Below, piece after piece: positions 7,779-18,216 of a stretch of DNA of 64,000 nucleotides. The notes below the pieces were generated by a model. The model searched no databases. It was not told the origin of the DNA and worked only from the letters and a program-made list of their open reading frames with translations. A program made the position numbers and the translations under genes. Positions within the stretch are counted from its first letter, which is position 1; each line of letters opens with the position of its first letter. Location of the stretch: positions 1-64,000 of the forward strand of contig NZ_WOTD01000002.1 in assembly GCF_011516885.1 (NCBI RefSeq). The letters are read 5' to 3'. The stretch is from Acetobacter lambici. GTDB lineage: Bacteria; Pseudomonadota; Alphaproteobacteria; Acetobacterales; Acetobacteraceae.

Positions 7779-7817
7779 TTTTTAGCCTCTTTCCCTCTAT
7801 GCGGAAGGGGCTATTTC

Positions 7818-7894
7818 GCGCCCTTAGCTCAGTTGGATAGAGCAACAGCCTTCTAAGCTGTGGGTCATTGGTTCGAATCCAATAGGGCGCGCCA
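7818..7894 (+). tRNA. tRNA-Arg (anticodon TCT)
   Basis: A 77-base cloverleaf. The acceptor GCGCCCT pairs with AGGGCGC, the D arm is AGCTC...GAGC, the anticodon stem is ACAGC/GCTGT with loop CTTCTAA (anticodon TCT, reading AGA), the T arm contains GGTTCGAATCC, and the 3' GCCA is encoded. It lies about 40 bases after the NDUFS4-like gene. Confidence 0.96.
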
Positions 7895-7921
7895 GTTTTT
7901 TCAAAATTGTCTGTTATTGTC

Positions 7922-7949
7922 AGGGTGGGGTCATGCTCCGCCCTTTTTT
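7922..7949 (+). terminator. Rho-independent terminator after tRNA-Arg
   Basis: Stem AGGGTGGGG / CTCCGCCCT (with G-T pairs) closed by TCATG and followed by six T. It lies 27 bases after the tRNA. Confidence 0.8.
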
Positions 7950-8042
7950 GCGTGGCATAGGGGGGGGCTCTGTGGCCTGCAAACTTTCGCCCCCTGTGGT
8001 CTGGGCTGAAAAAAACCAGATAGTTTGCATGTCATGGTGGAC

Positions 8043-8071
8043 CGTGTGGGGCCGCGCCGCCGCCCCACACG
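8043..8071 (-). terminator. Strong hairpin after cysE
   Basis: Ten perfect base pairs, CGTGTGGGGC / GCCCCACACG, with a GC-rich 9-base loop lie 12 bases beyond the cysE stop. There is no T run on the minus strand, so it may mark the mRNA 3' end rather than be a classical intrinsic terminator. Confidence 0.5.
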
Positions 8072-8083
8072 CATCATTGTGCG

Positions 8084-8938
8084 TCAGATAATGTAATCAA
8101 TAGGCGGGAGTGTCTGGTCCATGTTCAGGGCGGGCATGCCTTTGTGGCGCACGCCGACCTTGCGGGCGGGGTTGCCGACCACGGTGGTAAAGGGGGGAAC
8201 GGGTTCGAGCACAATGGAACCTGCGCCAATTTTGGCCCCTTCGCCAATTTCAATATTACCAAGCACTTTGGCTCCGGCACCAATCAGCACACCCCGGCGT
8301 ACCTTGGGGTGGCGGTCTCCGCAATGTTTGCCCGTGCCCCCCAGAGTGACATTCTGCAAAATGGAAACATCGTCCTCAATAATGGATGTTTCGCCCACCA
8401 CAATGCCGGTGCCGTGGTCAAACAGAATGCGGCGGCCAAGGCGTGCGGCGGGGTGAATGTCCACCCCAAACAGTTCCGATGCCCGGCTTTGCATGTGCAG
8501 GGCCAAGTGCCGCCGTTCGGACAGCCATAGCCAGCGTGCCACCCGATAGGTCTGCACGGCATGGTAGCCCTTGAAGAACAGGAACGGGGTTACAAAATCC
8601 GGGCAGGCCGGGTCCCGCTCCCGAATGGCCAGCAGGTCGGCTGCTGCTGCGCATACAATGTCCGGCTCTGCATCAAAGCTCTCCTTTACCAGTTCGGACA
8701 GCGCGTCTGCGGCAACGGAGCGGTCGCCCAGTTTGCGGCCAATCAGGGCGGCAAGGGCGGAGGCAAAGCTGGAATGGCTGCGTACGCCAGTGGCCAGTAA
8801 CCCGCGTACCAGCGGGTCATGGCAACTGCATGCTTCCTGCGTCATTTTTTGCCACAGCACTGTGAGCTGTGGCGCGCACATCATGCTGCTCTCTCCAAAA
8901 TGGCTGGAACTGACTGAGGCAACAAGACCGTCCTGCAT
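8084..8938 (-). CDS. cysE: Serine O-acetyltransferase
   Basis: Catalyses acetyl transfer from acetyl-CoA to L-serine, the first step of cysteine biosynthesis. It has 284 residues, with an N-terminal helical domain followed by left-handed beta-helix hexapeptide repeats from about residue 160. Highly conserved active-site sequence is present: DIHPAARLG, FDHGTGIVVGET (catalytic His) and LGGTGK..GDRHPK. The length is slightly above the E. coli enzyme (273), so an internal Met near residue 19 could be the true start. It lies 16 bases downstream of the ubiquinone hydroxylase gene on the same strand. Confidence 0.92.
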   Translation of the reverse strand: MQDGLVASVSSSHFGESSMMCAPQLTVLWQKMTQEACSCHDPLVRGLLATGVRSHSSFASALAALIGRKLGDRSVAADALSELVKESFDAEPDIVCAAAADLLAIRERDPACPDFVTPFLFFKGYHAVQTYRVARWLWLSERRHLALHMQSRASELFGVDIHPAARLGRRILFDHGTGIVVGETSIIEDDVSILQNVTLGGTGKHCGDRHPKVRRGVLIGAGAKVLGNIEIGEGAKIGAGSIVLEPVPPFTTVVGNPARKVGVRHKGMPALNMDQTLPPIDYII

Positions 8939-8954
8939 CCCGGCTACTCCGCAA

Positions 8955-10208
8955 TTACAAACCCATGGCGTGCTTTACAAAGGCTTTCCGCAGGGCGGGA
9001 AAGCGGTGCACGCCTGCAATGCCCAGATCACGCGCCAGACGAAGGATGGGGTTGTCGTTACTGAACAACCGGTCCAGCGCATCTGTTGCGGCCAGCATGA
9101 GCATATTGGCCGGACGACACAAGGCCTGATAGCGCGCAACAACGGCAGGAGCACCGGGGTCCTTGCCCTGTGCGTGTATGTCCAGCAGTAGCGGGCTGAG
9201 GTGGATGATGTCCCGGTATCCAAGGTTCAGTCCCTGACCGGCAATGGGGTGAATGCCGTGTGCGGCATCCCCCACCAGTATAAGTCGTGTATCCGTGTAA
9301 CGCGCGGCGTACTGGGCGGAGAGCGGGTAAGTCCAGCGCCGCCCCACGGGGGTTACGCGGCCAAGGCGGGTATTGCCCATGCGGCGTTCGACCTGCCGGG
9401 CAAAGGCATCGTCCGGCAGGGCGGCAAAGCGTTCGGCAACACCATCCTTGTCGCTCCATACAATGGCGGACATGTAGGGGTGTTCGTCCGTGCCGGTCAT
9501 GGGGAGTTGGGCAAACGGGCCAGCGGGCAGGAAGTGCTCCAGCGCGCTGTTGTCGTGTGGGAATTCATGCGCAATGGCGCACACAATGGCTGTCTGCCCG
9601 TAAGGCAGGCGGGTCAGCGGAATGCCGGCTTCGGAGCGCAGGCGGCTCCTGCGGCCATCGGCGGCCACAATCAGGCGGGCATTAAAGCTGCGGCCATCAA
9701 GCAGTTGCACATGTGCGTTCTGGGCTGTGCGGGTAATTTTTGCTTCCGCCGGGGCCAGAACGGTCACGCCCGGCGTGGTGGTCAGGCATTTGTTGAGTGC
9801 GACACGCAGCGCGCGGGCTTCCACCATCCAGCCAAAAGGCTGGGAGGCATCCTCACGCGTGAATTCAAGGAAGAGGGAGGACGCAGGTTCGCCCGGGCGG
9901 CCATCGGTGACCAGAATTTCCTCAATCGGGCAGGAGGCGGCGGGCAGCAGGTCCCAGACCCCGGCACTTTCCAGAAACTCCTTGGGGCCCGCGGCAATGG
10001 CGTAAGCCCGCCCGTCCAGATCCGGGTGTTCCATGGGGGGCAGGGCCGCTTTGTCCACCACGGCCACCCGCATGCCGCCCCGCGCCAGACGGCACGCAAG
10101 GGCCGCGCCAACAGGCCCCGCGCCGATAATGCACACATCCACATCCGCCACGGGCGGGTGCGAGGTGCTGGCGTGTTCTGCCTTGGCGTCGGGGGAGATT
10201 GGGCTCAT
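8955..10208 (-). CDS. ubiH: UbiH/UbiF/COQ6-family ubiquinone biosynthesis FAD hydroxylase
   Basis: FAD-dependent monooxygenase that hydroxylates the aromatic ring of ubiquinone intermediates. It has 417 residues. The N-terminal FAD fold GAGPVGAALA is near residues 30-40, RLIVAADGRRS is in the middle, and GDAAHGIHPIAGQGLNLG is in the C-terminal third; all are family hallmarks. The ring position it acts on cannot be told from sequence alone (UbiH, UbiF, UbiL and UbiI are related), so the symbol is nominal. It is transcribed away from glnB, with cysE downstream. Confidence 0.85.
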   Translation of the reverse strand: MSPISPDAKAEHASTSHPPVADVDVCIIGAGPVGAALACRLARGGMRVAVVDKAALPPMEHPDLDGRAYAIAAGPKEFLESAGVWDLLPAASCPIEEILVTDGRPGEPASSLFLEFTREDASQPFGWMVEARALRVALNKCLTTTPGVTVLAPAEAKITRTAQNAHVQLLDGRSFNARLIVAADGRRSRLRSEAGIPLTRLPYGQTAIVCAIAHEFPHDNSALEHFLPAGPFAQLPMTGTDEHPYMSAIVWSDKDGVAERFAALPDDAFARQVERRMGNTRLGRVTPVGRRWTYPLSAQYAARYTDTRLILVGDAAHGIHPIAGQGLNLGYRDIIHLSPLLLDIHAQGKDPGAPAVVARYQALCRPANMLMLAATDALDRLFSNDNPILRLARDLGIAGVHRFPALRKAFVKHAMGL

Positions 10209-10421
10209 GCGGTTTTTTCCTTAAAATTCACACATCTGGCAGGCGGCAAACCCAAAAAGCCCGCACAGGCTGTTGCAGATCATGCCCCTATATGCGCCCT
10301 CCTTTGCGACAAAACCAGTCATCGTGCCTTGAGGTGCATCAAAGCTCTTGGCAATTGGTGTTTAACTGTGCCAACATCGTAACGTCATGGAAATGTTTTG
10401 CAGCAGGGAGTTGCAGGCAGT

Positions 10422-10760
10422 ATGAAGCTGATTACCGCCATTATAAAGCCCTTTAAACTCGATGATGTCCGCGAAGCGCTTGCGCCGCTGGGTGTTCAGG
10501 GGATTACTGTCTCGGAAGTCAAGGGGTTTGGTCGCCAGAAAGGGCAGACGGAAATTTACCGTGGAGCTGAATACCGGATCAGCTTTTTGCCCAAGATCAA
10601 GGTGGAAGTCGCTGTAAGCGATGCCCTACTTGATCAGGTTCTGGAAGCGATTCTGGATGCGGCCCATACGGGCAAGATCGGGGATGGCAAAATTTTTGTC
10701 AGTGACCTCGCTCGTGTCATCCGTATTCGCACGCGTGAGACGGGGGACGCCGCTCTTTAA
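10422..10760 (+). CDS. glnB: Nitrogen regulatory protein P-II
   Basis: A trimeric signal protein of 112 residues that reports 2-oxoglutarate/ATP status to NtrB, GlnE and other partners. The T-loop Tyr51 (in YRGAEY) that is uridylylated by GlnD is conserved, as are GKIGDGKIFV and the RIRTRETGDAAL C-terminus. I chose ATG 10422 because it gives the canonical MKLITAIIKPFKL start. Unlike many alphaproteobacteria, no glnA follows. The next genes on the strand are ispDF, dusB and ntrBC, so PII is encoded near the NtrB sensor it controls. Confidence 0.95.
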   Translation: MKLITAIIKPFKLDDVREALAPLGVQGITVSEVKGFGRQKGQTEIYRGAEYRISFLPKIKVEVAVSDALLDQVLEAILDAAHTGKIGDGKIFVSDLARVIRIRTRETGDAAL

Positions 10761-11018
10761 AACAGCACCATATGCCAGCCTGTGGCAGGAGCGAGGTCTG
10801 CACAAACCTTCAGGCCCGAGAGCGACCCTAACACCTGCTGGCAATGCCCCTGCGTGGGGTGAAGTCGCTATAAAATTGCGATTAATACAGGCCTATTGGC
10901 GCTCCATGCCAGTATGCGAAGTGCTGCCTGCTGTAAGGTAGGCACGCATCTGGCGGGATGTCTCGCTTTCCCATTTTCAGGCTTGACGGGGCAGGGGTGT
11001 GGCCCCATTGCTTCGGGC

Positions 11019-12173
11019 ATGCGAGTAGCTGCCATTCTACTGGCTGCCGGTACAGGTAGCCGTTATGCCGCCACCACGGGGTGCGCCACGCCCAAGCAGT
11101 ATGTGCTGCTTGCTGGCCAGCCCGTTATCCGCCATGCCGCGCAGGCTCTGCTGCCGCATGTCACCACCATTCAGCCTGTAGGCGACCCGGCCTCTCTGGC
11201 CGAAGCGCTGGACGGTCTGGCCGTTCTGCCGCCCGTGCAGGGTGGGCAAACCCGGCAGGCCAGCGTACGTGCCGGACTGGAGGCGCTGGACGCCCTGCCG
11301 CCGGAGCAAAAGCCTGATCTGGTGCTGGTGCATGATGGCGCACGGCCCTACGTGACCGGGCAGCTTGTGGCCAATGTTGTGGCCGCTCTGGCCGAACACC
11401 CCGGTGCCATACCCGCCGTGCCTGTGGCCGATACGCTCAAGCGTGAAAAAGACGGCGTGATTGACGGCACCGTTCCGCGTGACCATCTGTTCCGCGCGCA
11501 AACGCCTCAGGGCTTCCGTTTTGGTCTGTTCCTGGACCTGCACCGCGCAGCAGCCTCGCTCAACGCGACCGATGATGCCAGACTGCTCGAAGATGCCGGG
11601 TTCAGCGTGGCTCTGGTGCCCGGTGATGAAGACAATATCAAACTGACATATGAGGCTGATCTGGTGCGTCTTGAAAGGCTGATTGGACCCACATTGCTGC
11701 CGCGTGTGGGCCTTGGGTACGATGTGCATGCGTTTGAGGAAGGGCGGCCGCTGATCATGTGCGGGATTACCATTCCCCACACGCACGGCCTTGCCGGGCA
11801 CTCCGATGCGGATGTGGGCATTCATGCCCTGTGCGACGCCATTTATGGCGCACTGGCCGAAGGTGATATTGGCAGGCACTTCCCCCCCAGTCAGAACGAA
11901 TGGAAGGATGCCGATAGTGCGCGCTTCCTCATCCATGCTGGTCAGCGTATTCGTGAACGCGGTGGCATGCTCATTAACGCTGACCTGACCCTGATCTGCG
12001 AACGGCCCAAGATCGGCCCTCATGCACAGGCCATGCGCGAACGTCTGGCAGCCCTGCTGGAAGTGGATGTGGACCGTATTTCGGTCAAGGCTACAACCTC
12101 CGAACGTCTGGGCTTTACCGGGCGGGAAGAAGGGATTGCCTGTGCTGCTACGGTGAGCGTGCTGGTGCCGTAA
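11019..12173 (+). CDS. ispDF: Bifunctional IspD/IspF (MEP pathway)
   Basis: A fusion of 2-C-methyl-D-erythritol 4-phosphate cytidylyltransferase (about residues 1-222) and 2-C-methyl-D-erythritol 2,4-cyclodiphosphate synthase (about 225-384) in isoprenoid synthesis. The IspD part shows LLAAGTGSR and PKQY, and VHDGARPYV further on. The IspF part shows GLGYDVHAF, the metal-site [16 protein letters not shown], and [16 protein letters not shown]. There are about four more residues than usual between the GSR loop and PKQY. The fusion is typical of alphaproteobacteria. ATG 11019 begins directly with the cytidylyltransferase fold; the open frame extends further upstream without homology. The dusB gene follows. 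Confidence 0.93.
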   Translation: MRVAAILLAAGTGSRYAATTGCATPKQYVLLAGQPVIRHAAQALLPHVTTIQPVGDPASLAEALDGLAVLPPVQGGQTRQASVRAGLEALDALPPEQKPDLVLVHDGARPYVTGQLVANVVAALAEHPGAIPAVPVADTLKREKDGVIDGTVPRDHLFRAQTPQGFRFGLFLDLHRAAASLNATDDARLLEDAGFSVALVPGDEDNIKLTYEADLVRLERLIGPTLLPRVGLGYDVHAFEEGRPLIMCGITIPHTHGLAGHSDADVGIHALCDAIYGALAEGDIGRHFPPSQNEWKDADSARFLIHAGQRIRERGGMLINADLTLICERPKIGPHAQAMRERLAALLEVDVDRISVKATTSERLGFTGREEGIACAATVSVLVP

Positions 12174-12250
12174 GGTTTTGCGGCGCAACCCCTACGAAAA
12201 ACATTGCACAGGGGCGCGTGGACCGGTATTTCTGCCTAATTCGTAGGCAA

Positions 12251-13333
12251 ATGGAAATGACTGTGCAAACGCAACCTCTGCTGCGTCCGATTGATCTGGG
12301 CGGTGTTGTTCTTGATACGCCGGTAATTCTGGCCCCCATGTCTGGCGTGACCGACCTGCCGTTCAGGCGGTTGGTGCGCAAGCTTGGGGCCGGACTTGTT
12401 GTTTCCGAAATGATTGCCTCGTGGGCAATGGTGCGTGAGAACGACACAACCCTGCGCATGGCCGAAGTGGCCGATGCCGGTGGCCCCAATGCCGTGCAAC
12501 TGGCCGGGTGCGACCCCCAGGCCATGGCCGAGGCTGCCCGCATTGCAGTGGACCGTGGGGCCGACCTGATCGACATTAATTTTGGCTGTCCGGTTAAAAA
12601 GGTGGCCGTAGGGCAGATGGCCGGTTCCGCCCTGATGCGGGACGAGGCCGCAGCCCAGCGTATGCTGCAAACGGTGGTCAAGGCCGTGTCCGTGCCGGTT
12701 ACCCTCAAAATGCGCATGGGTTGGGACCACGAACACCTTAACGCCCCCGTGCTGGCCCGTATTGCGCAGGATGCGGGTATTCGCATGATTACGGTGCATG
12801 GGCGCACCCGCCAGCAGTTCTATAACGGCACGGCGGACTGGGCTTTTGTCCGCAACGTCAAAAATGCCGTGGACCTGCCCGTTATTGTGAATGGAGACAT
12901 CCTGACCACAGCCGATGCGCGCAACGCGCTCGCCCAGTCGGGGGCTGATGGGGTTATGATCGGGCGTGGCTGCTACGGCCGGCCGTGGTTTTTGGCCCAG
13001 GTTGCCCACGCCCTGCGCACGGGGGAGGATATGCCCGCCCCCGCTCTGGCGCAGGAAAAAGCTATTGTGCTGGAGCATTACAACATGATGCTGGAGCATT
13101 TTGGCCCACGCCCCGGTCTGCGGCTGGCCCGCAAGCATGTGTCCTGGTATTCCGCCGGACTGCCTGCCTCAGCCGCGTTCCGTGCGACGTTCAACAAGGT
13201 GGAAACACCCGAAGAAGCCGTGGCCCAGATTGCAGAATTTTATGACCAGCAGATTGCCGCCGGTGCACAGCGCGAACCCCGTGCCTCCCGGCAGGAAACA
13301 GCCCGCCAGCAAGAACAGGCCCACGCGGCGTGA
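12251..13333 (+). CDS. dusB: tRNA-dihydrouridine synthase (DusB/NifR3)
   Basis: FMN-dependent reduction of uridine to dihydrouridine in tRNA. About 360 residues. Visible motifs are [12 protein letters not shown], the catalytic-Cys motif [22 protein letters not shown] and [13 protein letters not shown]. Its position immediately before ntrBC (the old name nifR3) is a classic alphaproteobacterial arrangement. ATG 12251 or 12257 may be the start; the latter has the better distance (nine bases) to the AGG at 12245-12247. The C-terminal 25 residues are Gln/Arg/Ala-rich. The stop overlaps the ntrB GTG. Confidence 0.92.
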   Translation: MEMTVQTQPLLRPIDLGGVVLDTPVILAPMSGVTDLPFRRLVRKLGAGLVVSEMIASWAMVRENDTTLRMAEVADAGGPNAVQLAGCDPQAMAEAARIAVDRGADLIDINFGCPVKKVAVGQMAGSALMRDEAAAQRMLQTVVKAVSVPVTLKMRMGWDHEHLNAPVLARIAQDAGIRMITVHGRTRQQFYNGTADWAFVRNVKNAVDLPVIVNGDILTTADARNALAQSGADGVMIGRGCYGRPWFLAQVAHALRTGEDMPAPALAQEKAIVLEHYNMMLEHFGPRPGLRLARKHVSWYSAGLPASAAFRATFNKVETPEEAVAQIAEFYDQQIAAGAQREPRASRQETARQQEQAHAA

Positions 13334-14436
13334 GCACACAAGCGCCAGACAGGGTAGAGCCTGACGCGGCGCTTCTGCTGGACAGTCTGCCCGTTCCGGT
13401 GCTGGAGGTCGGGGCGGGGGACGTGGTTCTTGCGCTCAACATGGCAGCGGAAGAGTTTTTTGGCATGTCCCGCCACCAGATCAAGGCTGGCGGCATGGCC
13501 GAAATTGCCCCCCCGGACCACCCGATTTACCTCCTGCTTGCCCATTTGCGCCAGCGGGGCGGAAGCGTGACCGAGCATGACCTGCTCTTCAGTTCGCCCC
13601 GCTTCCACCATGAGGGAGTGAGTGTGCAGGGGGCAGAGGTGCTGGATCATCCGGGGCATCTGCTGCTCACATTCCACCTGCCTTCTACCGCGCGTGTGCT
13701 GGACCAGCAGCAGGTTTACCGCTCGGCGGCGCGCAGTGTGTCTGGCATGGCGGCCATGCTGGCGCATGAGGTGCGTAACCCGCTCTCTGGCATAAAGGGG
13801 GCCGCCCAGTTGCTCGAACAGGCCGTGGGTGATGCGGACCGCGACCTTGCCACCCTGATCTGTGATGAGGTGGACCGCATAGATGCGCTGGTCGAGCGTA
13901 TGGGCATGTTTGGTGAGGCGCAGATGGACTACCGCGCCCTGAACATCCATCGTCTACTGGAACACGTCAAGCTTCTGGCGAGCAACGGCTTTGCCAAGGG
14001 GCTGCGTATTATAGAGCAGTATGACCCCTCCCTCCCCCATGTGTGGGGGGACAGGGACCGGCTGGTTCAGGTGCTGCTCAATCTGGTCAAGAACGCGGCT
14101 GAAGCTCTGCGTGAGGCCGGGAGGGACGGGGATATTACCCTGATCACCAGCTACCGGCCGGGTATTCGCATAACCGCTCCGGGCACCACCCAGTGGCGGC
14201 ATCTGCCGTTGGTGGTGACCATAAGGGACACGGGACCGGGAATATCGGAAACGGTCAGGCCGCACCTGTTTGAACCGTTTGTTTCCACCAAGGTGAATGG
14301 CAGCGGGCTAGGGCTGGCGCTGGTGGGGAAGGTGATGGATGACCACGGCGGGGTCATGGAAGTTGAAAGCCGCCCCGGCCGGACGGAAATCAGCCTTTTC
14401 CTTCCACTTGCGGAAGAAAGGGCTGGCCTCCCTTGA
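13330..14436 (+). CDS. ntrB: Nitrogen regulation sensor histidine kinase NtrB
   Basis: A cytoplasmic two-component kinase that phosphorylates NtrC when nitrogen is limiting. 368 residues: an N-terminal PAS-like sensor (about 15-125), the phosphoacceptor His146 in [10 protein letters not shown]-box [10 protein letters not shown]1 box DTGPGI and G2 box GSGLGLALV. It has no transmembrane segment. The GTG start overlaps the dusB TGA, so translation is coupled. ntrC follows after about 60 bases. Confidence 0.93.
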   Translation: MSTQAPDRVEPDAALLLDSLPVPVLEVGAGDVVLALNMAAEEFFGMSRHQIKAGGMAEIAPPDHPIYLLLAHLRQRGGSVTEHDLLFSSPRFHHEGVSVQGAEVLDHPGHLLLTFHLPSTARVLDQQQVYRSAARSVSGMAAMLAHEVRNPLSGIKGAAQLLEQAVGDADRDLATLICDEVDRIDALVERMGMFGEAQMDYRALNIHRLLEHVKLLASNGFAKGLRIIEQYDPSLPHVWGDRDRLVQVLLNLVKNAAEALREAGRDGDITLITSYRPGIRITAPGTTQWRHLPLVVTIRDTGPGISETVRPHLFEPFVSTKVNGSGLGLALVGKVMDDHGGVMEVESRPGRTEISLFLPLAEERAGLP

Positions 14437-14497
14437 CCTGAGGCTCCCCTGCGCCTGATAAGCCTTTCCCTGTTGTTTTTCCTCTGGTTTTAAACGC

Positions 14498-15940
<1,443 letters not shown>

Positions 15941-15948
15941 CCGTAGGT

Positions 15949-18216
15949 ATGACAAAAGCACCTCAGCCCTCTTCCTCGCACCTGTTTTCGCGTTCGCGCC
16001 TGCAATGGCTGTTGCGCGCGCTTGAGCGCAGGAGTGTGGCTGTAACACTGGTGGCGCTGGCGCTGTGCCTGGTGTTTGCAACGTTTGTCGTGCTTTCGGG
16101 CGGTATGTCCTTCGGGCATTACGCGGTGGTTGAGCCGCTGGTGCTGTTTGTAAACGGGCTGGTGCTGCTGCTGTTACTGCTGGCCATGGGGGTGCGTGGC
16201 TGGCCCATTCTGGTCGAATACCGCAAAGGTCTGGCGGGCACACGCCTGCATGTGCGCCTTGTTACGCTGTTCGGTATTGTTGCTGTGGCCCCCACGGTGG
16301 TGGTGGGCGTGTTTGCCACCCTGTTTTTCCATTACGGGATTCAGATCTGGTTCTCGGACCGGGTGAACACCGCACTGAACGAGGCCTTGCAGGCCTCGCG
16401 CGGGTATTTGCAGGAGCATAACGCCAATATCCGCACCGATGCGTTCTCAATGTCCAATTACATCATGAGCGCGCAGAACGAACTGGCCGCCAGCGGCATG
16501 GAACTGTTGCAGGACCATGATGCCCTGTCCCAGATGCTGGATAGTCAGGCGACCATGCGCGGGCTGACCGAGGCCCTTGTCTACGACCCCATTACCAACC
16601 GCGTTGTGGCGGCGGGTGGGCTTATGAGCCGCACAGGCTATTTGCAGGACCTGCCCCCGCCAGCGGCAACGCTAATGGCGCGCTCGAACGACGTGGCTAT
16701 TCTGGATTCCCCCGATGAGCGCACGGTGCGCGCGGTTGTGGAACTGTCGCAGACGCCCACGCTCATGCTGGTGATTACCCGTCTGGTTGACCCGTCCATT
16801 CTGGAGCACATGCACCGGACGGAAAATGTGGTGGCGGATTACAAACACCTCAATAGTAACAAGGCCAAAATCCAGCTCACATTTGTTATGATCTTTGTGC
16901 TGGTGGCCCTGTTGGTGCTGGCTGTGGCGGCCCTGATCGGCTTTGCGCTGGCTAACCAGATTGCCCGCCCGCTTGGCCTGCTGAGCATGGCCGCGCGCAG
17001 GGTGAGTGAGGGCGATCTGCGCGTGCATGTGCCCGAAACCAATCGGGATGATGAGGTCGCCAGCCTGTCACGCGCCTTTAACCGCATGACGGAGGAACTG
17101 GACAGCCAGCGTTCGGAACTGATGGTGGCCTACGGGCAGATCAATGAGCGCAGGCGCTTTACCGAGGCCGTTCTGTCTGGCGTGTCCGCCGGGGTGATCG
17201 GGCTGGATGTGGAACAGCGGATTGAACTGCCAAACCGTGCGGCCAGCGTGCTGCTCCAGACCAATCTGGCCGATGCCATTGGCGAGTCACTGGCCACGCG
17301 CGTGCCCGAATTTGCCGGGTTGCTGGAGGAAATTACCCTCTCGCCCGAGACCGTGTTTACGCGGGAAATCCAGATCGGCCTTGGCACCAGCCAGCGCACC
17401 CTGCTGGTGCGTGTGGGGGCGGAGCTACGCGGGACCGTGACCGAAGGGTACGTGATGACATTTGATGACATTACCGCCCTGCAACAGGCCCAGCGCAAGG
17501 CGGCATGGGCGGACGTGGCCCGGCGCATTGCGCATGAGATCAAGAATCCGCTTACACCCATCCAGCTTGCGGCAGAGCGGCTCAAACGCCGTTTTCTGAA
17601 GGAGATCACCTCTGACCCCGATACATTTGCCCAGTGCGCGGATACAATTGTCCGTCAGGTCGGCGATATCGGGCGCATGGTGGACGAATTTTCGGCTTTT
17701 GCGCGTATGCCGCAGCCAATTATGAAGGATGAGAACCTTTCCCGTATTGCGCAGGAGGTGCTCATCCTGCAACGTAACGCACATCATGAGATTTTGTATC
17801 ACCTTGATCTGCCAGATCATGGGCCGCGGGGCCGGTGTGACCGGCGGCTTATCAGTCAGGCCTTGATCAACCTGCTGCAAAACGCGGCGGATGCCATTGC
17901 CATGGCTCCCAGACAGGCAGACGCCCCCGAACAGGAGGCTCAGCCCAAAGGGGAGGTGTGGGTGCGTATTGCGCGGGAGGGGGAAAACATTGCTATTGTC
18001 GTGGCCGACAATGGGGTGGGCCTTCCCAAGGATGACAGGAACCGTCTGACCGAACCTTACGTAACGCACAAAGCCAAGGGAACGGGGCTGGGATTGGCTA
18101 TTGTGAAAAAAATCATGGAAGATCATGGTGGAACGGTCCGTCTGGAAGACAGAGCAGGAGAGAGGGGAACTGTGGCTACTCTGGTTTTGCCGGTGAAAGA
18201 CGACCATGGCGCATGA
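15949..18216 (+). CDS. ntrY: Nitrogen/redox sensor histidine kinase NtrY
   Basis: A membrane-bound kinase partner of NtrX. 755 residues: predicted membrane segments near residues 30-50, 60-80 and 88-112, a periplasmic domain of about 180 residues, another membrane segment near 305-330, a HAMP domain (about 330-385), a PAS domain (about 395-500), His529 in ARRIAHEIKNPL, N-box INLLQNAADA, and G boxes DNGVGLP and GTGLGLAIV. The size and architecture are standard for NtrY. The last 11 bases overlap ntrX. Confidence 0.93.
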   Translation: MTKAPQPSSSHLFSRSRLQWLLRALERRSVAVTLVALALCLVFATFVVLSGGMSFGHYAVVEPLVLFVNGLVLLLLLLAMGVRGWPILVEYRKGLAGTRLHVRLVTLFGIVAVAPTVVVGVFATLFFHYGIQIWFSDRVNTALNEALQASRGYLQEHNANIRTDAFSMSNYIMSAQNELAASGMELLQDHDALSQMLDSQATMRGLTEALVYDPITNRVVAAGGLMSRTGYLQDLPPPAATLMARSNDVAILDSPDERTVRAVVELSQTPTLMLVITRLVDPSILEHMHRTENVVADYKHLNSNKAKIQLTFVMIFVLVALLVLAVAALIGFALANQIARPLGLLSMAARRVSEGDLRVHVPETNRDDEVASLSRAFNRMTEELDSQRSELMVAYGQINERRRFTEAVLSGVSAGVIGLDVEQRIELPNRAASVLLQTNLADAIGESLATRVPEFAGLLEEITLSPETVFTREIQIGLGTSQRTLLVRVGAELRGTVTEGYVMTFDDITALQQAQRKAAWADVARRIAHEIKNPLTPIQLAAERLKRRFLKEITSDPDTFAQCADTIVRQVGDIGRMVDEFSAFARMPQPIMKDENLSRIAQEVLILQRNAHHEILYHLDLPDHGPRGRCDRRLISQALINLLQNAADAIAMAPRQADAPEQEAQPKGEVWVRIAREGENIAIVVADNGVGLPKDDRNRLTEPYVTHKAKGTGLGLAIVKKIMEDHGGTVRLEDRAGERGTVATLVLPVKDDHGA

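Noticed and set aside
7371-7894. The two tRNA genes as attachment sites of an integrated element
   Set aside because: There is no integrase, no direct repeat of the tRNA 3' ends and the genes between them are core.
7960-7967. A G8 tract downstream of tRNA-Arg as a contingency locus
   Set aside because: It lies in non-coding DNA between a terminator and the cysE 3' end with no nearby start codon.
9201-10382. A 393-codon plus-strand frame opposite the ubiquinone hydroxylase
   Set aside because: Antisense shadow; the minus strand carries intact FAD-hydroxylase motifs.
10340-10421. A possible sigma-54 promoter upstream of glnB (TGGAAATGTTTTGCA)
   Set aside because: The spacing between GG and GC is nine bases instead of ten, and the local NtrC lacks the sigma-54 contact loop.
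10761-11018. A small RNA gene in the glnB-ispDF gap
   Set aside because: There is only a short CCCC/GGGG hairpin without a T run and no promoter-like pair; nothing supports a gene.
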